Shown here: piece after piece, positions 1-9,399 of the stretch
Layout: every line of letters starts with the position of its first letter
How positions within the stretch are numbered: the first letter of the stretch is position 1
NCBI RefSeq assembly: GCF_000282095.2
Contig: NZ_AKKC02000004.1
Span: 930,001-994,000 of the forward strand
Reading direction: 5' to 3'
Source: Rhizobium sp. CF080
GTDB taxonomy: Bacteria > Pseudomonadota > Alphaproteobacteria > Rhizobiales > Rhizobiaceae
Length of the DNA: 64,000 bases
Translations under genes and position numbers: made by a program
Notes under the pieces: model-generated
What the model was told of the DNA's origin: nothing
The model's input: the letters and a program-made list of their open reading frames with translations, nothing else
Databases searched by the model: none

Positions 1-1233
1 GTGGAGGCAGCTGCCGGAGCCGTCAGCGAAAGTGCCTCTCCCGTCGATGAAGCCGTCGCCGCCCCCGCAGCAAGATCGGGCAGGCTGACCCTGCTGGCAT
101 TGGCCTTGGGAACGTTCTGCATCGGCACCACCGAATTTGCCAGTATGGGGATTATCCAGCTTTTCGCAGCGACCCTCGGGGTCGACCTGGCAACCGCAAC
201 CCATGCGATCACGGCTTACGCGATCGGCGTGGTGGTGGGCGCTCCGGCGCTTACTCTCGCGGCAGCTCGGCTGAACCGTCGTTCGCTGCTGCTTCTCCTG
301 ATCGGCGTTTTCGTCGTCGGCAATATCCTGTCCGCGCTTGCCGATGGGTTGGGTCTTTTCGTCGTCGCACGCTTCATCAGCGGCCTGCCGCAGGGCGCCT
401 ATTTCGGAGCGGGGGCGGTTGTGGCCTCCCATGTCGTCGGCCCCGGGCGCTCCGGCCAGGCCTTTGCGATCGTCATGACCGGGCTGACGGTTGCGACCAT
501 TTTCGGCTCCCCGCTCGCAACCTTCCTCGGGCAGACCCTCGGCTGGCGTGAAACCTATCTGTGTATCGCGGCGCTCGGCATGATTTCTTTCCTGTCGATC
601 TGGGTCTTTGTTCCCCGCACCGCGGAGCTCGACGGCGCCTCGATCATCCATGAACTGAACGGCCTTCGCAGGGGCCGGGTGTGGCTGATGATGGCGGTTG
701 CGGCACTCGGCATCTCCAGCATCTTCGCCGTCTATACCTTCATCGCACCATTTGTGACGGATCTGGTGATGCTGCGCCCGGAAATGATCCCCGTCGCCCT
801 CGCCATCTTCGGAATCGGAATGACGGCCGGCAATCTCTATGGCGGGCGGCTGGCCGACATGTACCATAGCCGCGGCATCGTCGCGGGTTATGGATGCGCG
901 CTGGCGGTACTCGTCGTCCTGGCGCTCTGGGGCACGAATTCCTGGCTGCTCTTTTCGGCGATGTTCGGGGTGGGGGCGACGATGATGGCGGCGATCCCGA
1001 CCATTCAGGTTCGGTTGACAAGCCTCGCCCCGGAGTCCGCCACCTTGATGGGCGCGATGAACCTGGCATCCCTCAACGTTGCCAATGCGCTCGGCGCATG
1101 GGCGGGCGGCATCACGATCGGCGCAGGGCTGGGCCTTCTGTCGACCGTCTGGGCGGGCTTCATCCTGACGTCGGCCGGGCTGATCCTGTTCATCACGACA
1201 ATGACCGCCGAGCCTGCCGGCGTAGACACGTGA
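1..1233 (+). CDS. MFS transporter, DHA1 (AraJ-like drug/sugar exporter) family
   Basis: A 410-residue, strongly hydrophobic protein with about 12 predicted membrane segments, starting near residue 28 after a short Ala-rich cytoplasmic tail. The TEFASMGI stretch in the first helix and the RFISGLPQGAYFGAG segment around residue 125 are typical of the DHA1/AraJ branch of the major facilitator superfamily. These are proton-driven exporters of drugs, sugars or other small molecules in the inner membrane. The GTG start lies on the first base of the window, so the upstream region is invisible and the true start could lie further left, although the length is already normal for the family. The gene precedes a RibD-type reductase on the same strand. 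The substrate cannot be deduced. Confidence 0.85.
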   Translation: MEAAAGAVSESASPVDEAVAAPAARSGRLTLLALALGTFCIGTTEFASMGIIQLFAATLGVDLATATHAITAYAIGVVVGAPALTLAAARLNRRSLLLLLIGVFVVGNILSALADGLGLFVVARFISGLPQGAYFGAGAVVASHVVGPGRSGQAFAIVMTGLTVATIFGSPLATFLGQTLGWRETYLCIAALGMISFLSIWVFVPRTAELDGASIIHELNGLRRGRVWLMMAVAALGISSIFAVYTFIAPFVTDLVMLRPEMIPVALAIFGIGMTAGNLYGGRLADMYHSRGIVAGYGCALAVLVVLALWGTNSWLLFSAMFGVGATMMAAIPTIQVRLTSLAPESATLMGAMNLASLNVANALGAWAGGITIGAGLGLLSTVWAGFILTSAGLILFITTMTAEPAGVDT

Positions 1234-1312
1234 CGATCCGGCTGAGGCGACGGATGCGGATCCGCCGGGTCTGCCGCGCAACGGCGTAGGAGAGCGATTT
1301 TTCGGAGCGACC

Positions 1313-2008
1313 ATGAGACCTCGGGTAACCTTGCACATGATGTCCAGCATCGATGGTCGGATCGCCACCGCAGGCTGGCCGATTTCGGTCGACGCCGGCG
1401 AGGCCTATGAGATGCTGCACCGGGACCTGCGCAGCGACGCGTGGCTCGTCGGGCGGACCACAATGGCGGCGTTTGCGGACGGCGAAGCCCGTCCTGTTGT
1501 CACCGACCAAAGCTATCCGCGCCAGACCTGGAAGGCGGCAGGCGCGGGAATGGCCCCCTATGCCATCTATCTCGACAGGTCGGGGCACCTGCATCTCAAC
1601 CGGGAACGCGTGAACGGCGACGCCTTGATCGCGGTCCTGACCACGGCTGTCTCCGACCACTACCTTGCCGAACTGCGCAGGGACGGTATCTCATACATCT
1701 TTGCCGGTGAGGCCGATCTCGACCTGAGCCGAGCGCTGCATATCCTTCGCACCGAGTTCGGTATCGAAACTCTGCTGCTGGAAGGTGGCGGGGCGATCAA
1801 CGGAGCTTTCCTCGGGGGCGACCTGATCGACGAAGTCAGCCTGCTGATCCTGCCGATTGCCGATGGCAAGCCGGATGTGCCGACCACGTTCGACGACAAT
1901 CTCGAGGGAGCGCGGCCCTTGGACTTCATTTCGGCAGAAAACCTCGATGGAGGTATTCTGCATTTGCGCTACAGGGTTTTGTCCGGCCGCCCGGGCACCA
2001 GTACGTAA
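1313..2008 (+). CDS. RibD C-terminal domain (dihydrofolate reductase-fold) protein
   Basis: A 231-residue soluble protein. It opens with RPRVTLHMMSSIDGRIA, the NADPH-binding first strand and SxDG motif of the RibD_C/pyrimidine reductase family. It has VGRTTMAAF near residue 47 and LLLEGGGAINGAFL near residue 155, a typical RibD_C glycine segment. Family members reduce 5-amino-6-ribosylamino-uracil phosphate or unrelated substrates. This copy lacks a deaminase domain and a riboflavin operon, so it is probably a stand-alone NADPH reductase of unknown substrate. A GGAGC Shine-Dalgarno lies 6 bases before the ATG. It sits between an MFS exporter and an aldo/keto reductase, perhaps as one operon. 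Confidence 0.85.
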   Translation: MRPRVTLHMMSSIDGRIATAGWPISVDAGEAYEMLHRDLRSDAWLVGRTTMAAFADGEARPVVTDQSYPRQTWKAAGAGMAPYAIYLDRSGHLHLNRERVNGDALIAVLTTAVSDHYLAELRRDGISYIFAGEADLDLSRALHILRTEFGIETLLLEGGGAINGAFLGGDLIDEVSLLILPIADGKPDVPTTFDDNLEGARPLDFISAENLDGGILHLRYRVLSGRPGTST

Positions 2009-2070
2009 GCACCGGCATAGCTGGACCTATTCAGACGGCCCGCCATCGACAGCCAGGAAGGAAACTGAAA

Positions 2071-3081
2071 ATGCCACTCAAGGATATTCTCCCCAGCCGA
2101 CTTGGATTCGGTGCCGCGCCGCTCGGCAACATGTTTCGCGCCATTCCCGAAGACGAGGCGCTGGCGACGGTGGAGGCGGCCTGGAACGACGGGATCCGTT
2201 ATTTCGACAATGCGCCCTTCTACGGCGCGGGTCTTGCGGAAATCCGCATGGGTGAGGCGCTCGCGGACAAGCCGCGCGGCGAATACGTGATCAGCACCAA
2301 GGTCGGCCGGCTCGTGCTCGACGAGATCGAAGACGTCAGCGACAGCGGCTTCGGCGAGAACGGCGTGTTCAAATACGGCCGCGCCAACAAGGTCGTGAAC
2401 GACTATTCCGCCGATGCGACACTGTGTTCGATCGAGGGCAGCCTCGAGCGGCTGAAGACCGATCATATCGAAATCGTCTGGGTGCATGACGTCGCCCAGG
2501 ATTTTTACGGCGACGAGTGGCTGAGCGTGTTCGAGAGCGCCCGCACCGGTGCGTTCAAGGTACTCGATCGACTGAGGGACGAGGGCGTCATCAAGGCCTG
2601 GGGTCTCGGGGTGAACCGTGTCGAGCCGATCGAACTCCTGCTCGGGCTCCAGGAGCCGCGCCCGGACGGGTTCCTGCTCGCTGGCCGCTATTCGCTGCTG
2701 GATCATGATCGCGCGCTTCAACGGGTGATGCCGATGGTCGCCGAGCGCGGTCTCGGCATCGTCGTCGGCGGGCCCTATAGTTCCGGCGCCCTCGTCGGCG
2801 GCCCGAACTTCGAATATGCGCCTGCGACACCGCAGATCCTGGACAAGGTTGCCCGGATCAAGGCGATCGCCGAGCGCTACGGCGTCAGCATGAAGGCCGC
2901 CGGCCTGCATTTCGCGCTGGCCAATCCAGCCGTTGCCGGCGTCATTCCAGGCGCCAGCCGGCCGGAACGCATCTCGGAAGATCGCGTAGCCTTCGCGGAG
3001 CAGGTGCCGGCCGACTTCTGGCGCGAATTGCGGCAGGCGGGCCTCGTCAATCCCTTAGCCCCAGTGCCGGCGGCGGATTGA
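2071..3081 (+). CDS. Aldo/keto reductase
   Basis: A 336-residue TIM-barrel oxidoreductase. The tetrad of the family is visible: Asp46 and Tyr51 in YFDNAPFYG, Lys77 in ISTKVGR, and a His in the later VWVHDV strand. The C-terminal GVIPGASRPERISED loop matches the NADP(H)-binding phosphate loop. The sequence resembles the D-threo-aldose 1-dehydrogenase / pyridoxal 4-dehydrogenase branch, which oxidises or reduces sugars and small carbonyl compounds. A strong AGGAAGG site precedes the ATG. It is co-directional with the RibD-like gene 62 bases upstream. The substrate is not determinable from sequence. Confidence 0.9.
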   Translation: MPLKDILPSRLGFGAAPLGNMFRAIPEDEALATVEAAWNDGIRYFDNAPFYGAGLAEIRMGEALADKPRGEYVISTKVGRLVLDEIEDVSDSGFGENGVFKYGRANKVVNDYSADATLCSIEGSLERLKTDHIEIVWVHDVAQDFYGDEWLSVFESARTGAFKVLDRLRDEGVIKAWGLGVNRVEPIELLLGLQEPRPDGFLLAGRYSLLDHDRALQRVMPMVAERGLGIVVGGPYSSGALVGGPNFEYAPATPQILDKVARIKAIAERYGVSMKAAGLHFALANPAVAGVIPGASRPERISEDRVAFAEQVPADFWRELRQAGLVNPLAPVPAAD

Positions 3082-3506
3082 ATCGAGGGCCGGATCTTTC
3101 GAAGGCTCGCGGCCGGACAAGGCCAGAATGTGCATCGACGCGGCAACATCCGAGATCGCAATCCAACTCAAAAAAACGGCAGTATCGACGCAAATGCCAT
3201 CATTGGTTTAGTCAATATTTCGGGCTATGGTGCGCCGAAAATTTCTAGAAGTTCTTTCCGAACCCGGAACCGGTGAATGCACTCATCGGCAATGCATTGC
3301 CCACTTAGCGCTTTTGGAGAGCCTATTGAAGCATGTCAGCCGGCCGGTAAAGCCGCCTTTTCTATACGTCCATGGGAGCGAATTCGCCTTTGCCATGACG
3401 CAACCATTTGTCATCAATCTGTCGGCCGCGTCTGGCTCGGAGAGCCCGTCTTCCGGCGCTTTTAAAGTCTCAATTTCCTGACAGCATTCAATCCAAGGAC
3501 TTGAAC
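3082..3506. other. Intergenic region without a supported gene
   Basis: About 425 bases between the aldo/keto reductase and the DoxX-like gene. The reading frames here have no Shine-Dalgarno site and no protein-like composition. The base composition turns AT-richer around 3170-3270, as expected for a promoter region. A TTCTAGAA palindrome with a following TTCTTT occurs near 3243-3257 but does not fit the Irr-box spacing well. No hairpin with a T-tract was seen. Confidence 0.4.
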
Positions 3507-4661
3507 ATGTTCGCTGCTTTGCATGAATCGCGCCGCGGGCCGCTCTTTGTAACAGGGACGGTTATTTCGCTGGCGGCCGCGACCACATCCGCACAGGCCC
3601 ACGTCAAGTGGTTCGCGCCCTATATCGTCGGCGCGGCCCCGGAGCCGATCCCTTCGACCCTCGTCAATACATGGTTCTGGGTGGGGATCGTACTGGTCCT
3701 GGTCTTCTTCGGCCTGACGCGCGCTGTCGAACGAAGCGTCTATGGCGGCATGGCGCTGGACATGCTCGACAAGGTGACCGGACCACTGTGGCAGCGGCTG
3801 GACGACTATATCAGAGCCATTATCGGGTCATTTTTCGTCGCGATATTCGCCGTTGGCGGCGTCTATCTGACCCCCGATCTCAAGACGCCGGCGGAATGGG
3901 TTTCCTGGCTCCAGCTGGTCATCGCCGGCATGATCTTCTCGCGCCGGACCATGCCGATTGCCGGGCTCGGGATCATCGCCCTGTGGATACTGGCGCTCCG
4001 GGACTACGATCTTTTCCATCTCTTCGACTACCTCGCTCTCGGCCTCGGCGTTGCCGCCTATCTGATCCTCGAACCGTCGAAGCGCGAGAATTGGCGGGTT
4101 CACCGCTTCGAGGCTCTTCGCTGGGGCCTGGCGATCGCACTGATGTGGTCCAGCCTCGAGAAGTTCGCCTTTCCCAGCTGGTTCTATCCGCTCGTCATCG
4201 AAAAGCCCTTCCTGACATTCGGCTTGCCGCGTGACGTCTTCATCCCGATGGCGGGCGTCACCGAATTCACCCTGGGACTCGGCCTCGTCTGGACGCCGCT
4301 GATCCGCCGGCTGTCGGCGATCGCGCTGCTGGTCATCTTCACGGCAGCTGTCTGGCCGTTCGGGCGCGTCGACCTGATCGGCCACGGGCTGATCATGGCG
4401 ATCCTGCTCGCCGTCGCCGCGGATCACAGTCGGGAAACCCATTTCCTTCCCGAATTCAAGACGAAGATCCGCCATATCCCGGCAGGAATAGCTGCCGCCT
4501 TCGTGCTCTACGGCTCGGCCTATTGGGGATTGCATTACGCCTTTTACGGCCCCGACGGATATGTTGGCCCTGCGGGTGTGGACAAGGCGACGCATTCCCA
4601 CAGTCCTGAATATCCGCACGGGCCGCAAGCCGGCGAGATCGGCGCTCCGCCGAGCAGATGA
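3507..4661 (+). CDS. Multi-pass membrane protein, DoxX-like
   Basis: A 384-residue integral membrane protein with roughly nine hydrophobic segments. The ATG at 3507 is chosen because AAGGAC precedes it at a good distance and the protein then opens with a plausible membrane-insertion sequence ending SAQAHVKWFAPY. An in-frame ATG at 3408 would add 33 non-protein-like residues. The segments after residue 200 (MWSSLEKFAFPSWFYPLV and the later paired helices) resemble DoxX/DoxD-type quinone-linked membrane proteins. The C-terminal tail is His-rich (THSHSPEYPHG), possibly metal-binding. It is isolated and convergent with the iron locus to the right. The function is unknown. Confidence 0.75.
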   Translation: MFAALHESRRGPLFVTGTVISLAAATTSAQAHVKWFAPYIVGAAPEPIPSTLVNTWFWVGIVLVLVFFGLTRAVERSVYGGMALDMLDKVTGPLWQRLDDYIRAIIGSFFVAIFAVGGVYLTPDLKTPAEWVSWLQLVIAGMIFSRRTMPIAGLGIIALWILALRDYDLFHLFDYLALGLGVAAYLILEPSKRENWRVHRFEALRWGLAIALMWSSLEKFAFPSWFYPLVIEKPFLTFGLPRDVFIPMAGVTEFTLGLGLVWTPLIRRLSAIALLVIFTAAVWPFGRVDLIGHGLIMAILLAVAADHSRETHFLPEFKTKIRHIPAGIAAAFVLYGSAYWGLHYAFYGPDGYVGPAGVDKATHSHSPEYPHGPQAGEIGAPPSR

Positions 4662-4811
4662 GCGAAGCGCATCCCGGGAAATTATGCGTGCTCCGATGCG
4701 CGATCCGGGCTCTGCTGCATATGTGGTCTGACCGCACCCGTTGTTCGGTCTTGAAGACGCTCGAGTTTGGCTGTCTTTGCTCGGACCTGTCTTCTCCTCA
4801 CCTTCTTGCAA

Positions 4812-5942
4812 TCACCGGTCTGGATCGGTGGGCAGGTAAGCTTCGGCGCCGCGAGCGATAATGCCCTCTTCGCTCAACGAGCGGTGCCAATGCGAGTAGA
4901 ATACAAGCCGGTCCCGGTCCAGGCCGATCTCGCGTCTCAGGTGACGATAGATGCTGCTGAACGCCTTGTGTTCGCAGCCGCCCCAGAACAAGGCGCCTTG
5001 AAGATCCTGCGGCCATGATACCGTTTTCACGGCGGTCTCTAGCAAGGCCGTAGTGCCGGCGGTTGCACCGTTGCGATGAAGCCATCGGATCGACATGCCG
5101 GCGGGGTGGAGCAAGGCCAATTCATCGGCGTGTGATCCGACTTCGATGAAGGCATGACCGGTGGAGTTGGATGGAAGCGCTTCGAGGATACGGGCAATGC
5201 CGGGCAAGGCCGTTTCGTCGCCGGCAAGCACATAGAAGTTTGCCTCCTTCGGGCCGTTGCCGGCCGGTCCCAGCATGCCGACGAGATCGTCCCGACGGGC
5301 ATTCATCGCCCACCGCGTGGCAGGTCCCGGGTTGTCATGCAGGGCGAAATCGATAGCGATTTCCTGCCGCTCGAGGTCGATATGCCGGATGGTATAGACG
5401 CGCGTCGGTATTTTAGCGTCGTCCGGCCAGACGACGTGGCCATTGTCATCCAGCATCGGCCACTTGGGTGCGATTGTGCCGCGCTCCTGAAAGATGAGCC
5501 GACAGTGCAATTGATCTTTGCGATCGTATCTGTCGAGGTTTGCTCCCCGAAACGTGACCCGGCGAAGGCGAGGCGACAGGTCTTCCGTGCGGATGACATG
5601 CAGGATGCGTAAGTCGTCGGGAAGCGTCGGCTCCGTTCGGTCGCCCGTCCACGAGATATGCGGCATTTCCTTCGCGGTGATAAAGGCGATCGGTCCGACC
5701 AGTGCATGCTTGAGGCGGTTCAAGCCTGCAGCATCGGCGGCTTCCGCTGCCAGCCGAAGGCTTCCTTCTCCGGCTTCGAGTTGAGCTCTGCCGAAAGGCG
5801 AGCTGACTTCGTAAATTCCGTCCCTGTTGTCGACCGCCATGTCGTGGGTGGCGATGGAGTCCACGATGGCGGCAAGATAGTTATCGAGCCCGGGAAAGGG
5901 GACGATCGCCGTTGCACGGTACCGTTTTTTTGTTTCTCTCAC
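4812..5942 (-). CDS. Siderophore-interacting protein (FAD ferric-chelate reductase) with N-terminal DUF2218 domain
   Basis: A 376-residue cytoplasmic flavoprotein in three parts: a DUF2218 domain (about residues 5-95), an FAD-binding barrel of the SIP/ViuB family (about 110-235, including the RVYTIRH FAD motif) and a C-terminal NAD(P)H-binding domain ending FYSHWHRSLSE. Proteins of this family reduce Fe(III) from imported siderophores and so release the iron. The start is a GTG preceded by AAAAGGACC; no better ATG exists. It is the last gene of a three-gene unit (receptor, binding protein, reductase) with a 14-base gap to the binding-protein gene, so co-transcription is very likely. A free-standing DUF2218 protein occurs in iron locus B at 33374. 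Confidence 0.92.
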   Translation of the reverse strand: MRETKKRYRATAIVPFPGLDNYLAAIVDSIATHDMAVDNRDGIYEVSSPFGRAQLEAGEGSLRLAAEAADAAGLNRLKHALVGPIAFITAKEMPHISWTGDRTEPTLPDDLRILHVIRTEDLSPRLRRVTFRGANLDRYDRKDQLHCRLIFQERGTIAPKWPMLDDNGHVVWPDDAKIPTRVYTIRHIDLERQEIAIDFALHDNPGPATRWAMNARRDDLVGMLGPAGNGPKEANFYVLAGDETALPGIARILEALPSNSTGHAFIEVGSHADELALLHPAGMSIRWLHRNGATAGTTALLETAVKTVSWPQDLQGALFWGGCEHKAFSSIYRHLRREIGLDRDRLVFYSHWHRSLSEEGIIARGAEAYLPTDPDR

Positions 5943-5956
5943 GTCCTTGGTCCTTT

Positions 5957-7081
5957 TCAGATCGAGGCCCAGAGGGGGCCCTCAATGGGAAAGGCGGCAA
6001 ATTCCCGATTAATGGTCTCGAGAATGCGTGCGGGATCGATGTCAGCGCCCCGCTGCGGGTGAAGCCATTTCGCGGCGATGGCCACGAATACGATATTGAG
6101 TGGCGCGTTGGTGATCAGTCCCGTCCAGATCCCATGAACGCGTCTGTCGCGGACGCTGGCCAGATGATCAAAGCCCGGCCTTGCTTCGATGAGCCGTTTC
6201 AGGCTTTCGCTGCCTTTCTTTTGGTCGATGCCAGGACCGATCGCTGGGCGGCTGCCGGACGACCAGCCGCCGCCGCTCGCAATGTAAACCTCATGCGGCG
6301 CGGCAAGCAGATATTCGAGGGAGAGCTTCTGGAACCATGGCGCTTTCACCTCTGGCAGCGGCTGGCCGCCCGCTATCGCCAGCAGGTCCCCCCAGACCTT
6401 CCTTCCCGCTGCCCAGCAGCAATCGTCCACCGTTGATTGGACCTCGAAATAGGTGGTGACGGGCTCGGCGCCTTTCAGGTGGGCGGTGATATCCGCCAGT
6501 TGCCGGTCGAAAAAAGCAAGGAACGACTCGGCCTTGGCCTGTGCGCCGAGCAGCGTACCCCACATGCGCATCGCCACTCTAAGGTCGCCGACAGGATCGG
6601 TTGGAGCGATCTCCTTTTGGGCATTGCTGGAGGCGTCGCTGAAAACGACCGGAATGCCAAGCTCCTGAAACTGCTGCAGCAGTGGATCGTTGGCACCTTG
6701 AGGCGTCATGAAGGCATTCGTCACGACGAGATCCGGAGCAAGCCCGATCAATCCTTCCAGGGACAAGGTATCGGGTGTCTGTTTTCCGACGGCCGAGATC
6801 GAATGCCCGTTGAGAAGGCGTTTTTGCAATATCTCGCTGTCGATCCGGTCGACCGCCGCCCAGCCGGCGACGATCGAGGCGGGATCCGAATGGAGCAGCG
6901 ACATGGTGACGAGGTCCCGTCCTTCGAAGAGGACGATCCGTTTTGGTCTGGCGGGAAGATGAACGGTCCGCCCGGCCAGATCGATGACCGTGATCGCTTC
7001 TTCCGCCGAGGCCGCGCCCGTCAGGCTCGCAAGGCCTGCCAGAACCGCGGAGGCGCATAGTGCCCGTCTGGTTATCACCAC
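5957..7081 (-). CDS. Periplasmic iron-siderophore binding protein (TroA/FhuD-type)
   Basis: A 374-residue exported protein. The N-terminal signal (TRRALCASAVLAGLASLTGAASA) is followed by a class III periplasmic-binding fold: VIDLAGRTVHLPARPKRIVLFEG opens the first lobe, and LEGLIGLAPDLVVTNAFMTP is the typical 'APDLVV' strand. It should pass ferric-siderophore to an ABC permease, but no permease or ATPase gene lies in this operon, so it is an orphan binding protein. It may use the FatB-type transporter at 29757-31453 or a system outside the window. Two adjacent GTG codons (7079-7081 and 7076-7078) compete as starts. It begins 11 bases after the receptor stop. Confidence 0.88.
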   Translation of the reverse strand: MVITRRALCASAVLAGLASLTGAASAEEAITVIDLAGRTVHLPARPKRIVLFEGRDLVTMSLLHSDPASIVAGWAAVDRIDSEILQKRLLNGHSISAVGKQTPDTLSLEGLIGLAPDLVVTNAFMTPQGANDPLLQQFQELGIPVVFSDASSNAQKEIAPTDPVGDLRVAMRMWGTLLGAQAKAESFLAFFDRQLADITAHLKGAEPVTTYFEVQSTVDDCCWAAGRKVWGDLLAIAGGQPLPEVKAPWFQKLSLEYLLAAPHEVYIASGGGWSSGSRPAIGPGIDQKKGSESLKRLIEARPGFDHLASVRDRRVHGIWTGLITNAPLNIVFVAIAAKWLHPQRGADIDPARILETINREFAAFPIEGPLWASI

Positions 7082-7091
7082 TGATTTGATC

Positions 7092-9242
7092 TCACCACTT
7101 GTAACGAAGCCCCGCCAATACGGTCCGACCGTTGCCGTATTGGCAATAGGTGTTGGAGCTGCAGCTGGAATAGTATTCCTTGTCCAGCAGGTTTGTGCCG
7201 TTCAGGGTCGCTTCGAGGCCTTTCAGATCCGGGTTTTGGGCGCCGAAGTCATATCGAACGGCGGCGTCGAGCAGGGTATAGCCATCGGCCCTGATGTTAT
7301 TGGCGTCGTCGGCGTAGCTCGACCCCACAAAGCGAACGCCTCCACCAATCGTCAAACCTTCCAGCGGGCCGGTATCGACCAGATAATTTGCCCAGAGCGA
7401 GCCATAGTAGGTCGGCACGGCTTGTGGGCGATTGCCGATCACACCGGCGGTCGTCGACCTGGATACCTCGGTATCCAGCAACGACAATGCCGCGATCAAT
7501 TCGATATTCGAACCGAGCTTGCCTCTGGCCTCGAACTCCAGGCCGCGGGAATGGATCTCGCCTTGCTGGACGTTGAAACCGGGGACGCTTCCGGGCGTCA
7601 GCACATTCTGCTGCCGGATATCAAAGGCCGCCAGCGTCAGCAGCGCGTCGAGGCCGGAAGGCTGATATTTGATGCCGATTTCATATTGCTGTGCTTCGGT
7701 CGGCTTGAACGGGCTACCGCCTGCATCCGTTCCGACCACCGGTTCAAACGATGTCGCATAGCTGGCATAAGGCGCCAGGCCGTTGTCGAAGAGGTAAAGC
7801 AGGCCGGCGCGATAGCTCGTCGCCTCGCTTGACTGCCGGGACGATGTCGAAGCCAGATTGTTGTCGGTATCCTGAACGGTCCAGTCATGGCGGACGCCAA
7901 GGACGGCGCGAAGCCGGTCGATTTCGATCTGATCCTGAACGTAGACGCCGGTCTGCCGGAGCGACTGGTCGCTGTCTATCACCGAGGCAAAAGGACCAAT
8001 TGGCTGACCATAGATAGGATTGGATACATCGATCGAACTCGCGCCACCCAGCAGATATTCCCAGCTGCTGTCGGAGCGTTGAATATCGATTCCAGCTATG
8101 ACTTTGTGCTTCGCTTGGCCGGTTTCGAAATCGAACTGAACGTGATTGTCGAACGATATACCCGAAGCATCTTCGATGGAGTGGACGGCCCAGCGCGGTA
8201 TGGTCCCGGCCGGGGTGAGGGGACCGTTCATCTGCAGCGATTTCATGTCGATATCGACGCCGGAATAGCGAAAGTTCGAACGAAACGTCACCAGATCGTC
8301 GAAGCGGTGCTCGAACTTGTAGCCGATACCGTACTGGTCACGTTCGAAGGAGTCGAAAGACGGATCGCCGATGTTGAAGTCGCGGTCGAGAGCGCCGGCG
8401 AACGGAGCCGAGGCCAGAAACTTCGGATAGATCGAATTGAAATATCCGCCTTCCGGATCCCGCTGGTAATAACCGGAAATGGTCAACGATGTATCTGCAT
8501 CGGGTTGCCACCCGATCGCTGGGGCGATGCCGATACGACGTTCATCCACATCGTCGTAGCGCGTTCCAGATGACCTTCCCACGATCCCGATGCCGTATCG
8601 CCACGTGCCATCGGAGGAAACGGGGCCGGAGGAATAGAGCCCACCCTGAACCCGACCATAGCTTCCTGCCTCAAGGCGGACTTCGTTTGTCGACACGGGG
8701 GAGGGCTCACGGCTGACCTGGTTCACGAGACCGCCGGGGTTGACCTGTCCATAGAGGAGGGCGGACGGTCCCTTCAGGACGTCCACGTGATCGAGAAAGA
8801 AGGGATCGATCGATGGCGTGGCGAATGCCTGGCCGCGTGTGAGTTTCAGCCCGTCGAGATAGCTGACGTAGCTGGTTGCGATCCCGAATGCGCCGAATCC
8901 TCGTAGAAACACCGAGTCGTAGCGGGAATTGGAGTCCCTGTCCGCCAAAACCCCCGCGGTATAGCGAAGCGACTCGCTGACTGTCTGCGGGTTCTGGTCG
9001 TCGATTTGCTTGCGCGTCACGGTCGTGACCGATTGCGGGGTCTCCGCGACGGGGGTCGTGGTCTTGGTCGCCGACGCCGTCGATTTCAGGAACAGGCCAT
9101 TTGACGTGTCACTGCCATTGCCTTCGCTCTGGAGAACGATCGGAGCAAGCTGGGTGTCCGCCTGCTGGGCGAACGTGCTGTCAACGGCGACCAGAAATGT
9201 GGTCGCCATCAGGAAATTTCTGGCGAAGAGACGCTGCTTCAT
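7092..9242 (-). CDS. TonB-dependent siderophore receptor (iron locus A)
   Basis: A 716-residue outer-membrane receptor. A signal peptide ends near FAQQAD, a TonB-box-like LAPIVLQ follows, then the plug domain (about 60-170: TPQSVTTVTRKQIDDQ, SVFLRGFG, LYGQVNPGGLVNQVSREP) and a 22-strand barrel ending in the canonical aromatic residue (GLRYKW). A Cys pair near the C-terminus (CSSNTYCQYGNGRT) matches FhuA/FpvA-type receptors. It imports a ferric siderophore using the proton motive force through TonB-ExbBD. It leads the operon with the binding protein and the reductase. A 7-8-7 inverted repeat lies 19-40 bases upstream of the start and may be the operator of the divergent TetR gene. Confidence 0.95.
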   Translation of the reverse strand: MKQRLFARNFLMATTFLVAVDSTFAQQADTQLAPIVLQSEGNGSDTSNGLFLKSTASATKTTTPVAETPQSVTTVTRKQIDDQNPQTVSESLRYTAGVLADRDSNSRYDSVFLRGFGAFGIATSYVSYLDGLKLTRGQAFATPSIDPFFLDHVDVLKGPSALLYGQVNPGGLVNQVSREPSPVSTNEVRLEAGSYGRVQGGLYSSGPVSSDGTWRYGIGIVGRSSGTRYDDVDERRIGIAPAIGWQPDADTSLTISGYYQRDPEGGYFNSIYPKFLASAPFAGALDRDFNIGDPSFDSFERDQYGIGYKFEHRFDDLVTFRSNFRYSGVDIDMKSLQMNGPLTPAGTIPRWAVHSIEDASGISFDNHVQFDFETGQAKHKVIAGIDIQRSDSSWEYLLGGASSIDVSNPIYGQPIGPFASVIDSDQSLRQTGVYVQDQIEIDRLRAVLGVRHDWTVQDTDNNLASTSSRQSSEATSYRAGLLYLFDNGLAPYASYATSFEPVVGTDAGGSPFKPTEAQQYEIGIKYQPSGLDALLTLAAFDIRQQNVLTPGSVPGFNVQQGEIHSRGLEFEARGKLGSNIELIAALSLLDTEVSRSTTAGVIGNRPQAVPTYYGSLWANYLVDTGPLEGLTIGGGVRFVGSSYADDANNIRADGYTLLDAAVRYDFGAQNPDLKGLEATLNGTNLLDKEYYSSCSSNTYCQYGNGRTVLAGLRYKW

Positions 9243-9260
9243 GAATGCCCCCGTGGTCGA

Positions 9261-9282
9261 AGCTTACGATTTCTGGTAAGCT
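9261..9282. promoter_or_regulatory. Inverted repeat in the receptor/TetR divergent region (candidate operator)
   Basis: AGCTTAC, an 8-base spacer and GTAAGCT form a perfect 7+7 dyad between the TonB receptor start (9242) and the divergent TetR start (9400). A smaller GGAC-C-GTCC dyad lies at 9297-9305. Its place in a divergent regulator/target gap suggests a TetR operator. This is inference; a hairpin in the receptor leader is the alternative. Confidence 0.4.
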
Positions 9283-9399
9283 CCATAAATCAAACGGGAC
9301 CGTCCTGTCCAGATAATATGAGCTGAATTATCCACTTTCACGGTGGCAAATTTTATCGCCTGCCTTCAGAAGATGGTGCATTCGTCAATGAGGAAGCAA

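Noticed and set aside
740..1069. Long minus-strand frame opposite the MFS gene
   Set aside because: Arg/Pro/Ser-rich shadow of a high-GC gene, no ribosome-binding site, and the plus-strand MFS protein is complete.
1969..2910. 313-codon minus-strand frame opposite the aldo/keto reductase
   Set aside because: Antisense shadow; the plus strand carries all catalytic motifs of the aldo/keto reductase.
3243..3257. TTCTAGAA followed by TTCTTT as an Irr-type iron box
   Set aside because: Spacing and flanks do not match the usual Irr element and the downstream gene has no evident iron role.
9319..9333. TGA-N9-TCC as an iron operator for the locus A receptor
   Set aside because: The right half-site is off-consensus and flanks are not symmetric; too weak to list as a feature.
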